Shown in pieces: positions 56,314-64,000 of a DNA stretch of 64,000 bases (its first letter is position 1; every line of letters starts with the position of its first letter). The DNA comes from Rheinheimera sp. A13L (GTDB lineage Bacteria; Pseudomonadota; Gammaproteobacteria; Enterobacterales; Alteromonadaceae), in the NCBI RefSeq assembly GCF_000217935.1, contig NZ_AFHI01000003.1, positions 62,001-126,000 on the forward strand, given 5' to 3'. The notes beneath the pieces were generated by a model. It was not told the DNA's origin and ran no database searches. It worked only from the letters and a program-made list of their open reading frames with translations. Position numbers and translations under genes: made by a program.

Positions 56314-57388
56314 AAATACTACTGCTGAACTGCTGTCTGATTTTTCAGCCAGCAGTTCAGCGCCTCTGCGTGTTGCTGTAGTTGGTGCTGGTGCTATAGG
56401 TTGTTACCTCGGTACCATGCTTTGTCAATCTCCTGCTTTTGAAGTGTTTTTTATCGGGCGCGAAAATATGGCGCTTGAAGCTGCTGCTTATGGTTTAACA
56501 GCTCAGGATTTAAATGGCGCCTGTTATAGGCTTGCCTCACCTGCTGTTTATACTGAACTTGACGTTCTTCGTAGTGCAGAGCTGGTGCTGGTTACAGTCA
56601 AAGCTTTGGATCTGGAATTCCTATTACCCCAGCTTGTATATCATCTTTCGGCCGATTGCATTGTCGTCGCTTTGCAAAATGGTGTGGCGATCAGGCCCTT
56701 GTATCAGCAGTTTTTAACTCAGACTGTGATCCGTGCCATAGTGCCCTTTAATGTGGTAAAAATCAGGCCAGGCTTTTATGCCCGGACTACAGGTTCGGAC
56801 ATGATCTGGCAACAGACTGCCGATCCACGAATTTTAGCTGTCCTGACTCAGTTGCAACGACAGGGCATCAGTTCAAAACAACAGGACAGTATGAAAGCAG
56901 CCGAGTTTGGTAAATTATTACTCAACCTGAACAACGCCATTAACGCTTTATCTGATATTCCATTGCAGCAACAATTATTACAACGTCCTTATCGGCTGTT
57001 ACTTGCAGCTGCCATGCTGGAGCTGCTGGACTTATGCAAGCGCCTGCAGATAGAAACCTACTCTTACACCAGTATTCCCAACAGTTATATTCCCTTGCTG
57101 TTACATAGCCCAAATTGGTTATTTAAGCGACTGGCAAAAAAAATGCTGGCCATATCGCCAGATGCGCGTTCTTCGATGTGGGATGATATTCAGGCCGGAA
57201 AAACCACCGAAATAGATTTTCTCAATGGTGCTGTTGTCACTTTAGCTGAACAATTGAAGTTGGATGCACCAGTCAACAGATTGCTGGTGCAACTCGTCAA
57301 GCGTAAGGAAAGAGGTGAGCCCATCCGGCTTTGCCCCTTGCATGCACAGCGGTTGCTGCAAGAGGCCAGCACAAGCGAAAAGGCCTAA
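56297..57388 (+). CDS. 2-dehydropantoate 2-reductase family protein (ApbA/PanE-like)
   Basis: A 363-residue NADPH-dependent reductase related to PanE, which makes pantoate for coenzyme A. The Rossmann motif [14 protein letters not shown] is unusually deep, near residue 26, because the only usable start is the GTG at 56297 inside the upstream gene. Conserved sites are VTVKALDL near residue 93, VALQNGV near residue 118, and the C-terminal [16 protein letters not shown] with the catalytic lysine and asparagine, then [20 protein letters not shown]. Longer than E. coli PanE (303). Whether it is the main PanE or a paralogue cannot be told here. The 3' end overlaps the convergent ppsR by four bases. 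Confidence 0.85.
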   Translation: MRSANKNTTAELLSDFSASSSAPLRVAVVGAGAIGCYLGTMLCQSPAFEVFFIGRENMALEAAAYGLTAQDLNGACYRLASPAVYTELDVLRSAELVLVTVKALDLEFLLPQLVYHLSADCIVVALQNGVAIRPLYQQFLTQTVIRAIVPFNVVKIRPGFYARTTGSDMIWQQTADPRILAVLTQLQRQGISSKQQDSMKAAEFGKLLLNLNNAINALSDIPLQQQLLQRPYRLLLAAAMLELLDLCKRLQIETYSYTSIPNSYIPLLLHSPNWLFKRLAKKMLAISPDARSSMWDDIQAGKTTEIDFLNGAVVTLAEQLKLDAPVNRLLVQLVKRKERGEPIRLCPLHAQRLLQEASTSEKA

Positions 57389-58206
57389 TACTTTTGACGT
57401 TTTAAACCGGTTTGCGACAAAATTTTCGCTGAAATTTCCTCAATCGACAAATGAGTCGAATTTAAAAAAGGGATTTTTTCTTTCTGATACAAAGCTTCCA
57501 CTTCATCTAATTCCAGTTTGCATTGGCGTAAAGACGCATATTTGCTGCCGGGCCGACGTTGTTCCCGGATCTTGCTTAAACGCTCAGGAGTAATGGTTAA
57601 ACCAAACAATTTATTCTTCTGAACTTTGAGTTCAGGCGGCAAACGCAGCATATCCATATCTTCCTGCACAAAAGGGTAATTGGCCGCTTTAATGCCGTAC
57701 TGCAGCGCCAGGTATAAACTGGTAGGGGTTTTACCTGAGCGGCTGACTCCTACCAGAATAATATCGGCCTTGGCGTACTCCTTTAAATTTACGCCATCGT
57801 CATTAGCCAGTGCATAGTTCACTGCATCAATACGAAAATCATAAGTTTTTTCATGAATGCTGTGAGTGCGGTGCGTTTTTGGCATAGCAGCTACGCCTAA
57901 TTCTTTTTGCATGGGCTCAATAAAGGCGTTCAAAAAGTCATAACAGACGCCATCGCTGCTATTAATAATCTGGCGTAACTCTTCGTCAACAAAGGTCTGA
58001 AAAATTAAAGGTCGGATACCGGTTGTTTTATAACGATCGTTTATTCGTTGTTTAGCTTGTAATGCGATCTCGGCAGTTTCAACAAATGGGATGGTGACAT
58101 GGTCGAATTCCGCCGGAAACAGTGAAAGCAGAGCGTGTCCGAACACCTCAGAAGTAATGCCTGTGCCATCAGATATATAAAAGGCTGTTCTCACGGTTTT
58201 CTCCAT
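57385..58206 (-). CDS. ppsR: Phosphoenolpyruvate synthase regulatory protein (kinase/pyrophosphorylase)
   Basis: A 273-residue DUF299 protein that inactivates PEP synthase by ADP-dependent phosphorylation of a threonine and reactivates it with phosphate. The nucleotide loop is VGVSRSGKTPTSLYLAL near residue 152; the N-terminal AFYISDGTGITSEVFGHALL is the family opening. It is divergent from ppsA, its target, as in E. coli. The target gene is frameshifted in this sequence. Confidence 0.95.
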   Translation of the reverse strand: MEKTVRTAFYISDGTGITSEVFGHALLSLFPAEFDHVTIPFVETAEIALQAKQRINDRYKTTGIRPLIFQTFVDEELRQIINSSDGVCYDFLNAFIEPMQKELGVAAMPKTHRTHSIHEKTYDFRIDAVNYALANDDGVNLKEYAKADIILVGVSRSGKTPTSLYLALQYGIKAANYPFVQEDMDMLRLPPELKVQKNKLFGLTITPERLSKIREQRRPGSKYASLRQCKLELDEVEALYQKEKIPFLNSTHLSIEEISAKILSQTGLKRQKY

Positions 58207-58291
58207 TTTGTCGTTATTAAATTACATTATAAATTAAGGTTTTATTTAACTTTGGTGCCAGTGTAGAATTAGCCTGCTTATGTGGCTTGTC

Positions 58292-58305
58292 ATGTAAGCT
58301 TACAT
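58292..58305. promoter_or_regulatory. 14-base perfect palindrome before ppsA
   Basis: ATGTAAGCTTACAT lies 28 bases before the ppsA start, in the divergent ppsR-ppsA gap. Size and place suit a dimeric repressor site; I do not recognise the regulator. Confidence 0.35.
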
Positions 58306-58333
58306 AACCTGCAACAAAAATTGGAGACTCATT

Positions 58334-60708
58334 GTGCAAGAATTCGTTGTTTGGTACCAGGACCTGGGCATGCACGACGTTCCTCGCGTTGGTGGTAAAA
58401 ATGCTTCATTGGGTGAAATGATCAGTAACCTGGCAAATGCAGGGGTACAAGTTCCGGGTGGTTTTGCCACTACAGCTTATGCCTTTAATCAATTTCTTGA
58501 ACAGAGTGGTCTGAACGAGCGTATTTATCAAGTGTTGGATGGCCTCAACGTTGATGATGTCACAGCTCTGGCCAAAGCCGGTGCGCAAATTCGCCAATGG
58601 GTGATTGATACACCGTTCCAAAGTGAATTCGAACAGGCTATTCAAACGTCATACCAGCAGCTGCAACAGGGCTGTGCTGAAGATGTCTCCTTTGCAGTGC
58701 GTTCATCGGCTACAGCTGAAGATATGCCTGACGCTTCGTTTGCGGGTCAGCAGGAAACTTTCTTAAACGTCCGTGGTTATGCTTCTGTCATTGAAGCCAT
58801 CAAACACGTATTTGCTTCATTATTTAACGACCGCGCTATTTCTTATCGTGTGCATCAGGGGTATGACCACCGTGGCGTGGCTTTGTCTGCCGGTGTACAG
58901 CGTATGGTGCGCTCAGACTTATCCGCTTCAGGCGTGATGTTCAGTATCGACACTGAATCAGGTTTTGAAGATGTGGTTTTTATCACGTCCTCTTATGGTT
59001 TAGGTGAAATGGTGGTGCAGGGCGCAGTCAACCCTGACGAATTTTATGTGCACAAACCTACAGTGATGGCGCGTCGTCCGTCCGTCGTACGTCGTAATTT
59101 GGGCAGCAAACTGTTGCAGATGGTGTACTCCAAAGACTTGAGCCACGGTAAACAGGTCATTGTTGAAGACGTGCCAGAGGCGTTGCGTCAACAGTTTTCA
59201 CTGACAGATGCTGAAGTGCAGGAACTGGCGAAACAAGCCATTATCATTGAAAAACACTATGGCCGCGCCATGGATATCGAATGGGCCAAAGATGGTCAGG
59301 ACGGTAAGCTGTATATAGTTCAGGCTCGTCCTGAGACTGTGCGCAGCCGCGAAGACAGCAATGAAATGGAACGTTTCCAACTGCAGGGCACAGCGCCCAT
59401 CGTTGTTGAAGGCCGTGCCATAGGTCATAAAATTGGTTCAGGTAAAGCCAAGGTTCTCGCCAGCATCGCCGATATGGATCAAATTCAGCCAGGTGATGTG
59501 TTAGTGACTGACATGACAGACCCGGACTGGGAACCTATCATGAAACGAGCCTCAGCCATTGTCACTAACCGTGGTGGCCGTACTTGCCATGCCGCTATTA
59601 TTGCGCGTGAGCTGGGTATTCCGGCTGTAGTGGGTTGTGGTGATGCCACCAAAAAATTAAAAACGGTCAGGAAGTGACAGTATCCTGCGCTGAAGGCGAC
59701 ACAGGTTTTGTCTACGAAGGTATTTTAGGTTTTGACGTGATGACCTCACGTGTAGACAAAATGCCGGCGTTGAAAATGAAAATCATGATGAACGTGGGTA
59801 ACCCTGAGCGTGCGTTTTCCTTTGCGAAACTGCCTCATGCCGGTATTGGCTTAGCCCGTCTGGAATTTATCATCAACCGTATGATTGGTGTGCATCCAAA
59901 AGCGCTGCTGAACTTTGATGCGCAGACTGACGAGCTTAAAGCCACCATCAGCCAAATGATGGCCGGTTACAGCTCTCCTGTCGAGTTTTACACCATGAAG
60001 CTGGTTGAAGGTATTTCTACACTTGCTGCGGCCTTTTCACCAGAGCGGGTGATAGTGCGGATGTCCGACTTCAAGTCGAACGAGTATGCCAATCTGGTGG
60101 GTGGTCGTCAGTACGAGCCACACGAAGAAAATCCTATGATTGGTTTCCGTGGTGCATCACGTTATATCTCTGAAGACTTCCGTGACTGTTTTGCCATGGA
60201 ATGCGAAGCCTTAAAACGGGTTCGTAATGACATGGGCTTTACCAATGTTGAAGTGATGATCCCATTTGTCCGCACTTTGGAAGAAGCTAAAGCTGTGATT
60301 GAACTGCTGGAAGCTCATGGCCTGAAACGTGGTGATAATGGCTTAAAAGTTATTATGATGTGTGAGCTGCCATCGAACTGTTTGCTGGCAGAAGAGTTCC
60401 TTGAGTACTTTGATGGTTTCTCCATCGGCTCAAACGACTTAACTCAGCTGACTTTAGGTTTAGATCGTGATAGCGGATTAATAGCGCATCTGTTTGATGA
60501 ACGTAACCCTGCTATTAAAAAGCTGCTGTCTATGGCGATTCAGACCGCCAAAGCCAAAGGCAAATACGTGGGTATTTGTGGCCAGGGTCCTTCGGATCAC
60601 GAAGACTTTGCTGCATGGCTGATGGATCAGGGCATTGACTCAGTGTCATTAAACCCTGATACAGTGCTGGAAACCTGGTTATATCTGGCGGAAAAATACG
60701 GCCAGTAA
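58334..60708 (+). pseudogene. ppsA: Phosphoenolpyruvate synthase, frameshifted as written
   Basis: Makes PEP from pyruvate, ATP and water for gluconeogenesis. Two frames together encode one complete enzyme. Bases 58334-59677 (447 residues) hold the ATP-grasp domain and the swivelling phosphohistidine domain, with H419 in [16 protein letters not shown]. Bases 59674-60708 hold the PEP/pyruvate TIM barrel, ending with the catalytic cysteine in [13 protein letters not shown]. Near 59651-59663 (AAAAAATTAAAAAC) one A is lacking: adding it to the run of five A at 59659-59663 gives [14 protein letters not shown], as in E. coli PpsA, and a total of 791 residues (E. coli 792). No other damage is seen, so a sequencing error or a very recent mutation is likely. 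The start is GTG with GGAG upstream. Confidence 0.9.
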
Positions 60709-60727
60709 GTTGTGAGATTTGTATCTA

Positions 60728-60756
60728 AGCCAGCCTGAGTGCTGGCTTTTTTTTTC
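60728..60756 (+). terminator. Rho-independent terminator after ppsA
   Basis: AGCCAGC (60728-60734) and GCTGGCT (60741-60747) with loop CTGAGT, followed by a run of eight T. Confidence 0.92.
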
Positions 60757-60880
60757 GATAGAAAATGCATCTATTTACTTGATTTTAAAGCGAAGTACTT
60801 GGCTTCTTAGCGGCAATACCTTATATATTAGATATGCGCAAAAATTAGCCTCAGATGGCTTTATTACAACGGAGGTCAGC

Positions 60881-61837
60881 ATGAGCGACCCGGTGCTCAA
60901 ATCTAAAGCGCTTGGTTTGATGTATGGCTTATTGGCTGGAGAAGTGTTGGGCTCCGCTGTTGAAGGCTTACCGCAAAACGAAAGGGATGAGCGACTAAGC
61001 TTTGAACTCACTGAAATCTTGCTGCAAAACCCCTGGCAAACCTTGTCCGGACAAGCAACAGACAGTGGTGAACTTTCGCTATTGTTGTGCCGCTTATTGG
61101 CCCATTATGGTGAATATCAGGAAGAGGGCGCCTGGCAAGCTTATGAATATTGGCTCAGAACTGAACCTTTTGCCGTACCGGACGAATTAAAACGCGCTCT
61201 GTTATCTGAGCAGGATGAAGAGTCTGCGGAAACTACAGCTTTAGCTCGCGTGGCGCCTGTGGCTTTGATGGTGCCTTACCAGTCTTTACCCCAGCTTGCG
61301 GCATGGGCTATGGCCGATACGGCTCTGACTCATCCCAATATGCTTTGTCAGCAAATCAGCGGCCTGTATGTAATGGCGCTTGGGCATGTGCTGGAAAATG
61401 ATTGCAGTGCAGATGAACTGTATCAATTGATCAAAGACTGGGCAGCACAACTGAAAGTGGATAAACGTATTATCCGGGTTATTGATCAGGCCTTATTTAT
61501 GCCACCTACAGATTTTGAGCAGCCTGATGCTCAGGTGCTGGTCTGTTTTCAAAATGCGATCTGGCAGCTGTTGTATGCACAGGATTATCTGGATGCCATG
61601 CTTGATACTATCAAACGAGGCGGAGACACAGCCAACAACGCTGCTGTGGCCGGGGCTTTATTAGGCGCCTGTTATGGTGTGGCAGAAGTGCCACAATTGC
61701 TGCGAAATGCTATTACCCATTGCAGACCACTGAAAGGCCAGTTTGGTGTGCATCAGCCTCGCCCGGAATGTTGCTGGGCCAATGAGGTGGAGTATTTAAC
61801 AGAGCAAATTTTAACAGGCACAAAAAAACCGGACTAG
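60881..61837 (+). CDS. ADP-ribosylglycohydrolase-fold protein with altered metal-site residues
   Basis: A 318-residue DraG/ARH-fold protein. The start is the ATG at 60881 with a perfect GGAGG upstream. The family opening is ALGLMYGLLAGEVLGSAVEG, and the C-terminal block RGGDTANNAAVAGALLGACY (D249) corresponds to the usual GGDTDTNAA. Active ADP-ribosylglycohydrolases bind two magnesium ions through T-D-D near the N-terminus and D-x-D-T near the C-terminus. Here these read T60-D61-S62 and D249-T250-A251, so one acid of each pair is replaced. Activity may be lost or changed. Protein or nucleic-acid ADP-ribose is the normal substrate of the family. The stop lies inside the hairpin that probably terminates fur. 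Confidence 0.82.
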   Translation: MSDPVLKSKALGLMYGLLAGEVLGSAVEGLPQNERDERLSFELTEILLQNPWQTLSGQATDSGELSLLLCRLLAHYGEYQEEGAWQAYEYWLRTEPFAVPDELKRALLSEQDEESAETTALARVAPVALMVPYQSLPQLAAWAMADTALTHPNMLCQQISGLYVMALGHVLENDCSADELYQLIKDWAAQLKVDKRIIRVIDQALFMPPTDFEQPDAQVLVCFQNAIWQLLYAQDYLDAMLDTIKRGGDTANNAAVAGALLGACYGVAEVPQLLRNAITHCRPLKGQFGVHQPRPECCWANEVEYLTEQILTGTKKPD

Positions 61838-61843
61838 CCGGTC
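61822..61843 (-). terminator. Terminator after fur, overlapping the ADP-ribosylglycohydrolase stop
   Basis: On the minus strand: ACCGG, loop CTAGT, CCGGT, then a run of seven T. The loop contains the stop codon of the convergent gene on the other strand. Confidence 0.7.
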
Positions 61844-61879
61844 TTCTTAACGTCAAACCTGGTGCATCAGATCAAAACC

Positions 61880-62320
61880 TTATTTGCTGTTGCGGGTTTC
61901 TTCGCAGGACTTTTTATCCACACATTCGCCGTACAGATACAAACTGTGGTGCGTCAGCTTAATACCGTTTTTCTCTGAAATTTCTAATTGCTTGCGTTCA
62001 ATGTCGTCATCTTCAAACTCGATAACTTTACCGCAGTTTAAGCAGACTAAGTGATCGTGGTGATCAATGCGGCTTAATTCAAATACCGACTTACCACCTT
62101 CAAAATGGTGGCGGGTGACAATGCCTGCATCATCAAACTGGTTTAATACACGGTATACAGTGGCCAGACCAATATCTTCACCCAACTCCAGCAAAATCTT
62201 ATACACATCTTCGGCACTGATATGCTGATGATTCGGGTCCTGCAAAATATCGAGGATCTTCACTCGTGGCAGTGTGACCTTAAGGCCTGCTTTACGTAAT
62301 TCGGTATTATGATCTGACAT
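61880..62320 (-). CDS. fur: Ferric uptake regulator Fur
   Basis: A 146-residue Fe(II)-dependent repressor of iron-acquisition genes. The N-terminal winged helix (residues 1-80) includes LPRVKILDILQDPNHQHISA and DIGLATVYRVLNQF. The metal-binding and dimer domain carries H87, H88 and H90 in RIDHHDHLVC, with zinc cysteines C93 and C96 and a further pair C133 and C139. The length matches E. coli Fur (148). fldA lies about 670 bases away on the same strand, as in E. coli where fldA precedes fur. A partial Fur-box-like sequence lies just upstream. Confidence 0.97.
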   Translation of the reverse strand: MSDHNTELRKAGLKVTLPRVKILDILQDPNHQHISAEDVYKILLELGEDIGLATVYRVLNQFDDAGIVTRHHFEGGKSVFELSRIDHHDHLVCLNCGKVIEFEDDDIERKQLEISEKNGIKLTHHSLYLYGECVDKKSCEETRNSK

Positions 62321-62344
62321 GGATTCTTCTACTCTTTCTTGAAT

Positions 62345-62361
62345 TTCAAATGATTATAAGG
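62345..62361 (-). promoter_or_regulatory. Possible partial Fur box upstream of fur
   Basis: On the minus strand TATAATCATTTGA matches nine consecutive positions of the Fur consensus half GATAATCATTATC. It lies about 30 bases before the fur start and would fit autoregulation. The match is partial. Confidence 0.3.
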
Positions 62362-62472
62362 CCATTACCAATAGAAGCAACCTATAAATCTGCCCCTTAT
62401 TGCATACAAAGCGCAGACAAAGCTCAAACAAGGGGTTAGAATTCGGCTAAACAGGTCTTACCAGAGGTTGTT

Positions 62473-62949
62473 ATGCGTTGGGCGTTTAATCCTGCCGTGA
62501 TGCGGCATTTATTAAATTTGTGGCCACCATTTTTTTTCAGTGGCATTAAAGTGGTGGAATTGGCGCAGGACTACAGATACTGCAAAGTGGAGCTAAAAAA
62601 CAGGCCCTGGACTCGCAATATTAATAGCAGTCAATTTGGTGGCTCTATGTTTGCGATGACCGATCCTATTTATCCGCTGATGCTGATGGGCACCCTGGGT
62701 AAAGAGTATATGGTGTGGGATAAACAGGCTGACATCAATTACATCACACCGGGCCGTGGCAAATTAACGGCTGAATTTTTGCTGACAGACAGCGAGCTTG
62801 AACATATCAAACAACAAACCGAAGCGGGGGAGAAATATTTTCCTGATTTTGTTGTGCATGTAAAAGACAACAAAGGTGAGTTGGTGTGCGAAGTAAAACG
62901 TAAAGTGTATATCCGAAAAAAACCGAAGTACCGCGAAGTATCTCAGTAG
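62473..62949 (+). CDS. DUF4442 (hotdog-fold) protein
   Basis: A 158-residue protein with the hotdog thioesterase-like fold of DUF4442/PaaI relatives. NLWPPFFFSGIKVVELAQDY and NSSQFGGSMFAMTDPIYPLM (near residues 56-75) are the conserved blocks; an asparagine and a glycine-rich helix start line the active site in this fold. No signal peptide. It stands between the divergent fur and the convergent fldA. An acyl-CoA or acyl-ester substrate is inferred from the fold only. Confidence 0.85.
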   Translation: MRWAFNPAVMRHLLNLWPPFFFSGIKVVELAQDYRYCKVELKNRPWTRNINSSQFGGSMFAMTDPIYPLMLMGTLGKEYMVWDKQADINYITPGRGKLTAEFLLTDSELEHIKQQTEAGEKYFPDFVVHVKDNKGELVCEVKRKVYIRKKPKYREVSQ

Positions 62950-62980
62950 AAAAATGGGGCAGAGCTGAAGCTCTGCCCCT
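62950..62980 (-). terminator. Rho-independent terminator after fldA
   Basis: A perfect 11-bp stem GGGGCAGAGCT (62956-62966) and AGCTCTGCCCC (62969-62979); on the minus strand it is followed by ATTTTTC. It serves fldA and probably also the convergent DUF4442 gene. Confidence 0.88.
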
Positions 62981-62985
62981 GAATA

Positions 62986-63516
62986 TTACAGATTCTCCAG
63001 CTCTTTTAAGCTCAGTTCATCATAAATCTGCTTACACCATTGTTTGACACGTTGCTCTGTTAATTCGGGCTGACGGTCTTCGTCTATGCCTAAACCAACA
63101 AAGTGGTCATTGTCTGCCAGGGCTTTAGACGCCACAAAGTTGTAGCCTTTAGTTGGCCACTGACCAACCAGAATAGCGCCTTTAGGCTCAATAATGTCAC
63201 GCAGAGTACCCATAGCGTCCAGGAAATACTCGGCGTAATCTTCCTGATCACCACAGCCAAAAATAGCGACCAGCTTATTGTTGAAGTCGATATTTTCCAG
63301 CTCAGGAAAAAAATCGTCCCAGTCACACTGGGCTTCACCGTAATACCAGGTCGGGATACCTAACAGCAACAAATCATAACCGGCAATTTGTTCTTTTGTG
63401 CTTTTGGCAATATCCATCACATCAAACAAATGTTTGCCCAGCTCTTTTTGAATCATTTTTGCGATATGTTCAGTGTTACCTGTATCGCTACCAAAAAATA
63501 TACCTACAGTTGCCAT
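62986..63516 (-). CDS. fldA: Flavodoxin FldA (long chain)
   Basis: A 176-residue FMN electron carrier serving biotin synthase, ribonucleotide reductase activation and methionine synthase. The phosphate loop is FGSDTGNTEHIAK at residues 8-20. The flavin-stacking aromatics lie in IPTWYYGEAQCDWDD near residue 55 and in GCGDQEDYAEYFLDAMG near residue 95. The extra loop near residue 125 marks the long-chain class. ybfE precedes it by 12 bases on the same strand. Confidence 0.97.
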   Translation of the reverse strand: MATVGIFFGSDTGNTEHIAKMIQKELGKHLFDVMDIAKSTKEQIAGYDLLLLGIPTWYYGEAQCDWDDFFPELENIDFNNKLVAIFGCGDQEDYAEYFLDAMGTLRDIIEPKGAILVGQWPTKGYNFVASKALADNDHFVGLGIDEDRQPELTEQRVKQWCKQIYDELSLKELENL

Positions 63517-63528
63517 AACTTTCGCCTT

Positions 63529-63801
63529 CTACCTGGTCAACGCTTGTTCTAAAACCCATTCAATATAGGCGCTACGTGTCATATTTTGCTGCTCTGCAGA
63601 CAAACTCAGCTGTTGATACAACTGTTCTGACACTTTGCACTCTATACGCTTTAAACCTTTACTTCGATCGCGTTTGATTTGATTGCGCTTGTTCAGCTTT
63701 AACTGTTCTTCCCGTGGCAAAGGATTAGTCCTAGGCCGGCCGGGGCGCTTTTCATGCGCAAACAAATCTATTGTTGTGCGATCTGTGGCTATTTTAGCCA
63801 T
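63529..63801 (-). CDS. ybfE: LexA-regulated protein YbfE, ribbon-helix-helix-like
   Basis: A 90-residue basic protein from the ATG at 63801 (MAKIATDRTTIDLFAHEKRP). It is close to E. coli YbfE along its length (GRPRTNPLPREEQL, KRNQIKRDRSKGLKRIECKV). The C-terminal half has the spacing of a ribbon-helix-helix DNA-binding fold (LSAEQQNMTRSAYIEWVLEQ). YbfE belongs to the E. coli LexA regulon, hence the name; no LexA box is seen in the short gap here, so control would come from an operon promoter beyond the window. It is followed by fldA. Confidence 0.92.
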   Translation of the reverse strand: MAKIATDRTTIDLFAHEKRPGRPRTNPLPREEQLKLNKRNQIKRDRSKGLKRIECKVSEQLYQQLSLSAEQQNMTRSAYIEWVLEQALTR

Positions 63802-63815
63802 GTCGCGCACCTCAT

Positions 63816-64000
63816 TTATTCGACAAAATACTCAAAAATCACTTTAGCTAAAAAAGCCGCAGGTGATAAAAACAGCACTAACCACACAAAAATTTTGCCA
63901 AAACGAGGAGCGTTACTTTTTTTAAGTACATCCCAGATGGCCATCACGATAAACAGATAGAGGGCACCTACACCCAGAAACAGACCTAAGGTCTCAAACT
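63816..64000 (-). CDS. Small membrane protein, DUF2788-like, 5' end outside the window
   Basis: The last 61 codons of a minus-strand gene: FETLGLFLGVGALYLFIVM, then AIWDVLKKSNAPRFGKIFVW, ending VIFEYFVE before TAA. Two hydrophobic helices flank a basic loop. The text resembles DUF2788 proteins, which lie beside ybfE in Vibrio and Shewanella; that family name is from memory. It stops 14 bases before the ybfE start on the same strand, so the two are probably co-transcribed. Confidence 0.7.
   Translation of the reverse strand, partial: FETLGLFLGVGALYLFIVMAIWDVLKKSNAPRFGKIFVWLVLFLSPAAFLAKVIFEYFVE

Noticed and set aside
59651-59677. Programmed -1 frameshift in ppsA
   Set aside because: The tract is slippery, but there is no obvious downstream pseudoknot, ppsA is not known to use frameshifting, and a one-A deletion explains everything; kept only as an alternative.

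Overview
The window reads as chromosomal DNA of a free-living gammaproteobacterium of the Alteromonadales/Chromatiales type. Rheinheimera or a close relative is my guess from memory of gene order and repeats; I could not test it. The gene neighbourhoods are classic gammaproteobacterial ones: pepN / pyrD / zapC, lrp-ftsK-lolA-rarA-serS, tusDCB-tusE-yccA-tRNA-Ser, bioA/bioBFCD, ppsR/ppsA, and fur / fldA-ybfE. Genes are dense and overlap often, and most are housekeeping genes.

Layout. 1-2.2 kb: 3' part of pepN and a DUF2835 gene. 2.5-9.5 kb: a four-gene envelope cassette (DUF1302 outer-membrane barrel, DUF1329 periplasmic protein, Ycf48-like propeller, MMPL/RND permease) inserted between pepN-DUF2835 and gdhB-pyrD-zapC, with a FadR-like dyad upstream. 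9.7-17.8 kb: gdhB, pyrD, zapC, an acyltransferase and DUF2960. 17.8-21.4 kb: a small accessory island holding a 1002-residue HD-domain/Hsp90-type ATPase fusion with a partly AT-rich coding sequence, a CcdA-like antitoxin that has lost its central DNA-binding segment, and a possible ccdB stub. 21.4-30.4 kb: DUF192, ald divergent from lrp, then ftsK-lolA-rarA-crcB-serS. 30.4-37.4 kb: tusDCBE, yccA, tRNA-Ser(UGA), sppA and fadH, with two inverted ERIC-like repeats of about 180 bp around yccA-tRNA-sppA. 37.8-41.5 kb: glgC-glgA, a nitroreductase and a small unknown gene. 41.6-48.5 kb: asnS and the biotin genes (bioA divergent from bioBFCD). 48.6-54.7 kb: htpX, a diguanylate cyclase, a TIGR02647 protein and a MoxR-DUF58-transglutaminase operon. 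55-62 kb: class II DAHP synthase, a ketopantoate-reductase-like gene, ppsR/ppsA (ppsA is frameshifted as written) and an ADP-ribosylglycohydrolase-like gene with altered metal-site residues. 62-64 kb: fur, DUF4442, fldA, ybfE and the 3' end of a small membrane protein gene.

How the parts work together. Most operons serve central metabolism (glutamate, alanine, pyrimidine, glycogen, biotin, PEP, aromatic amino acids), tRNA charging and 2-thiouridine modification, and envelope quality control (LolA, SppA, HtpX, FtsH-modulating YccA family). The regions least explained by known biology are the DUF1302/DUF1329/Ycf48/MMPL cassette and the HD-Hsp90 fusion with its decayed toxin-antitoxin neighbour. 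No CRISPR array, rRNA operon, insertion sequence or prophage was seen.
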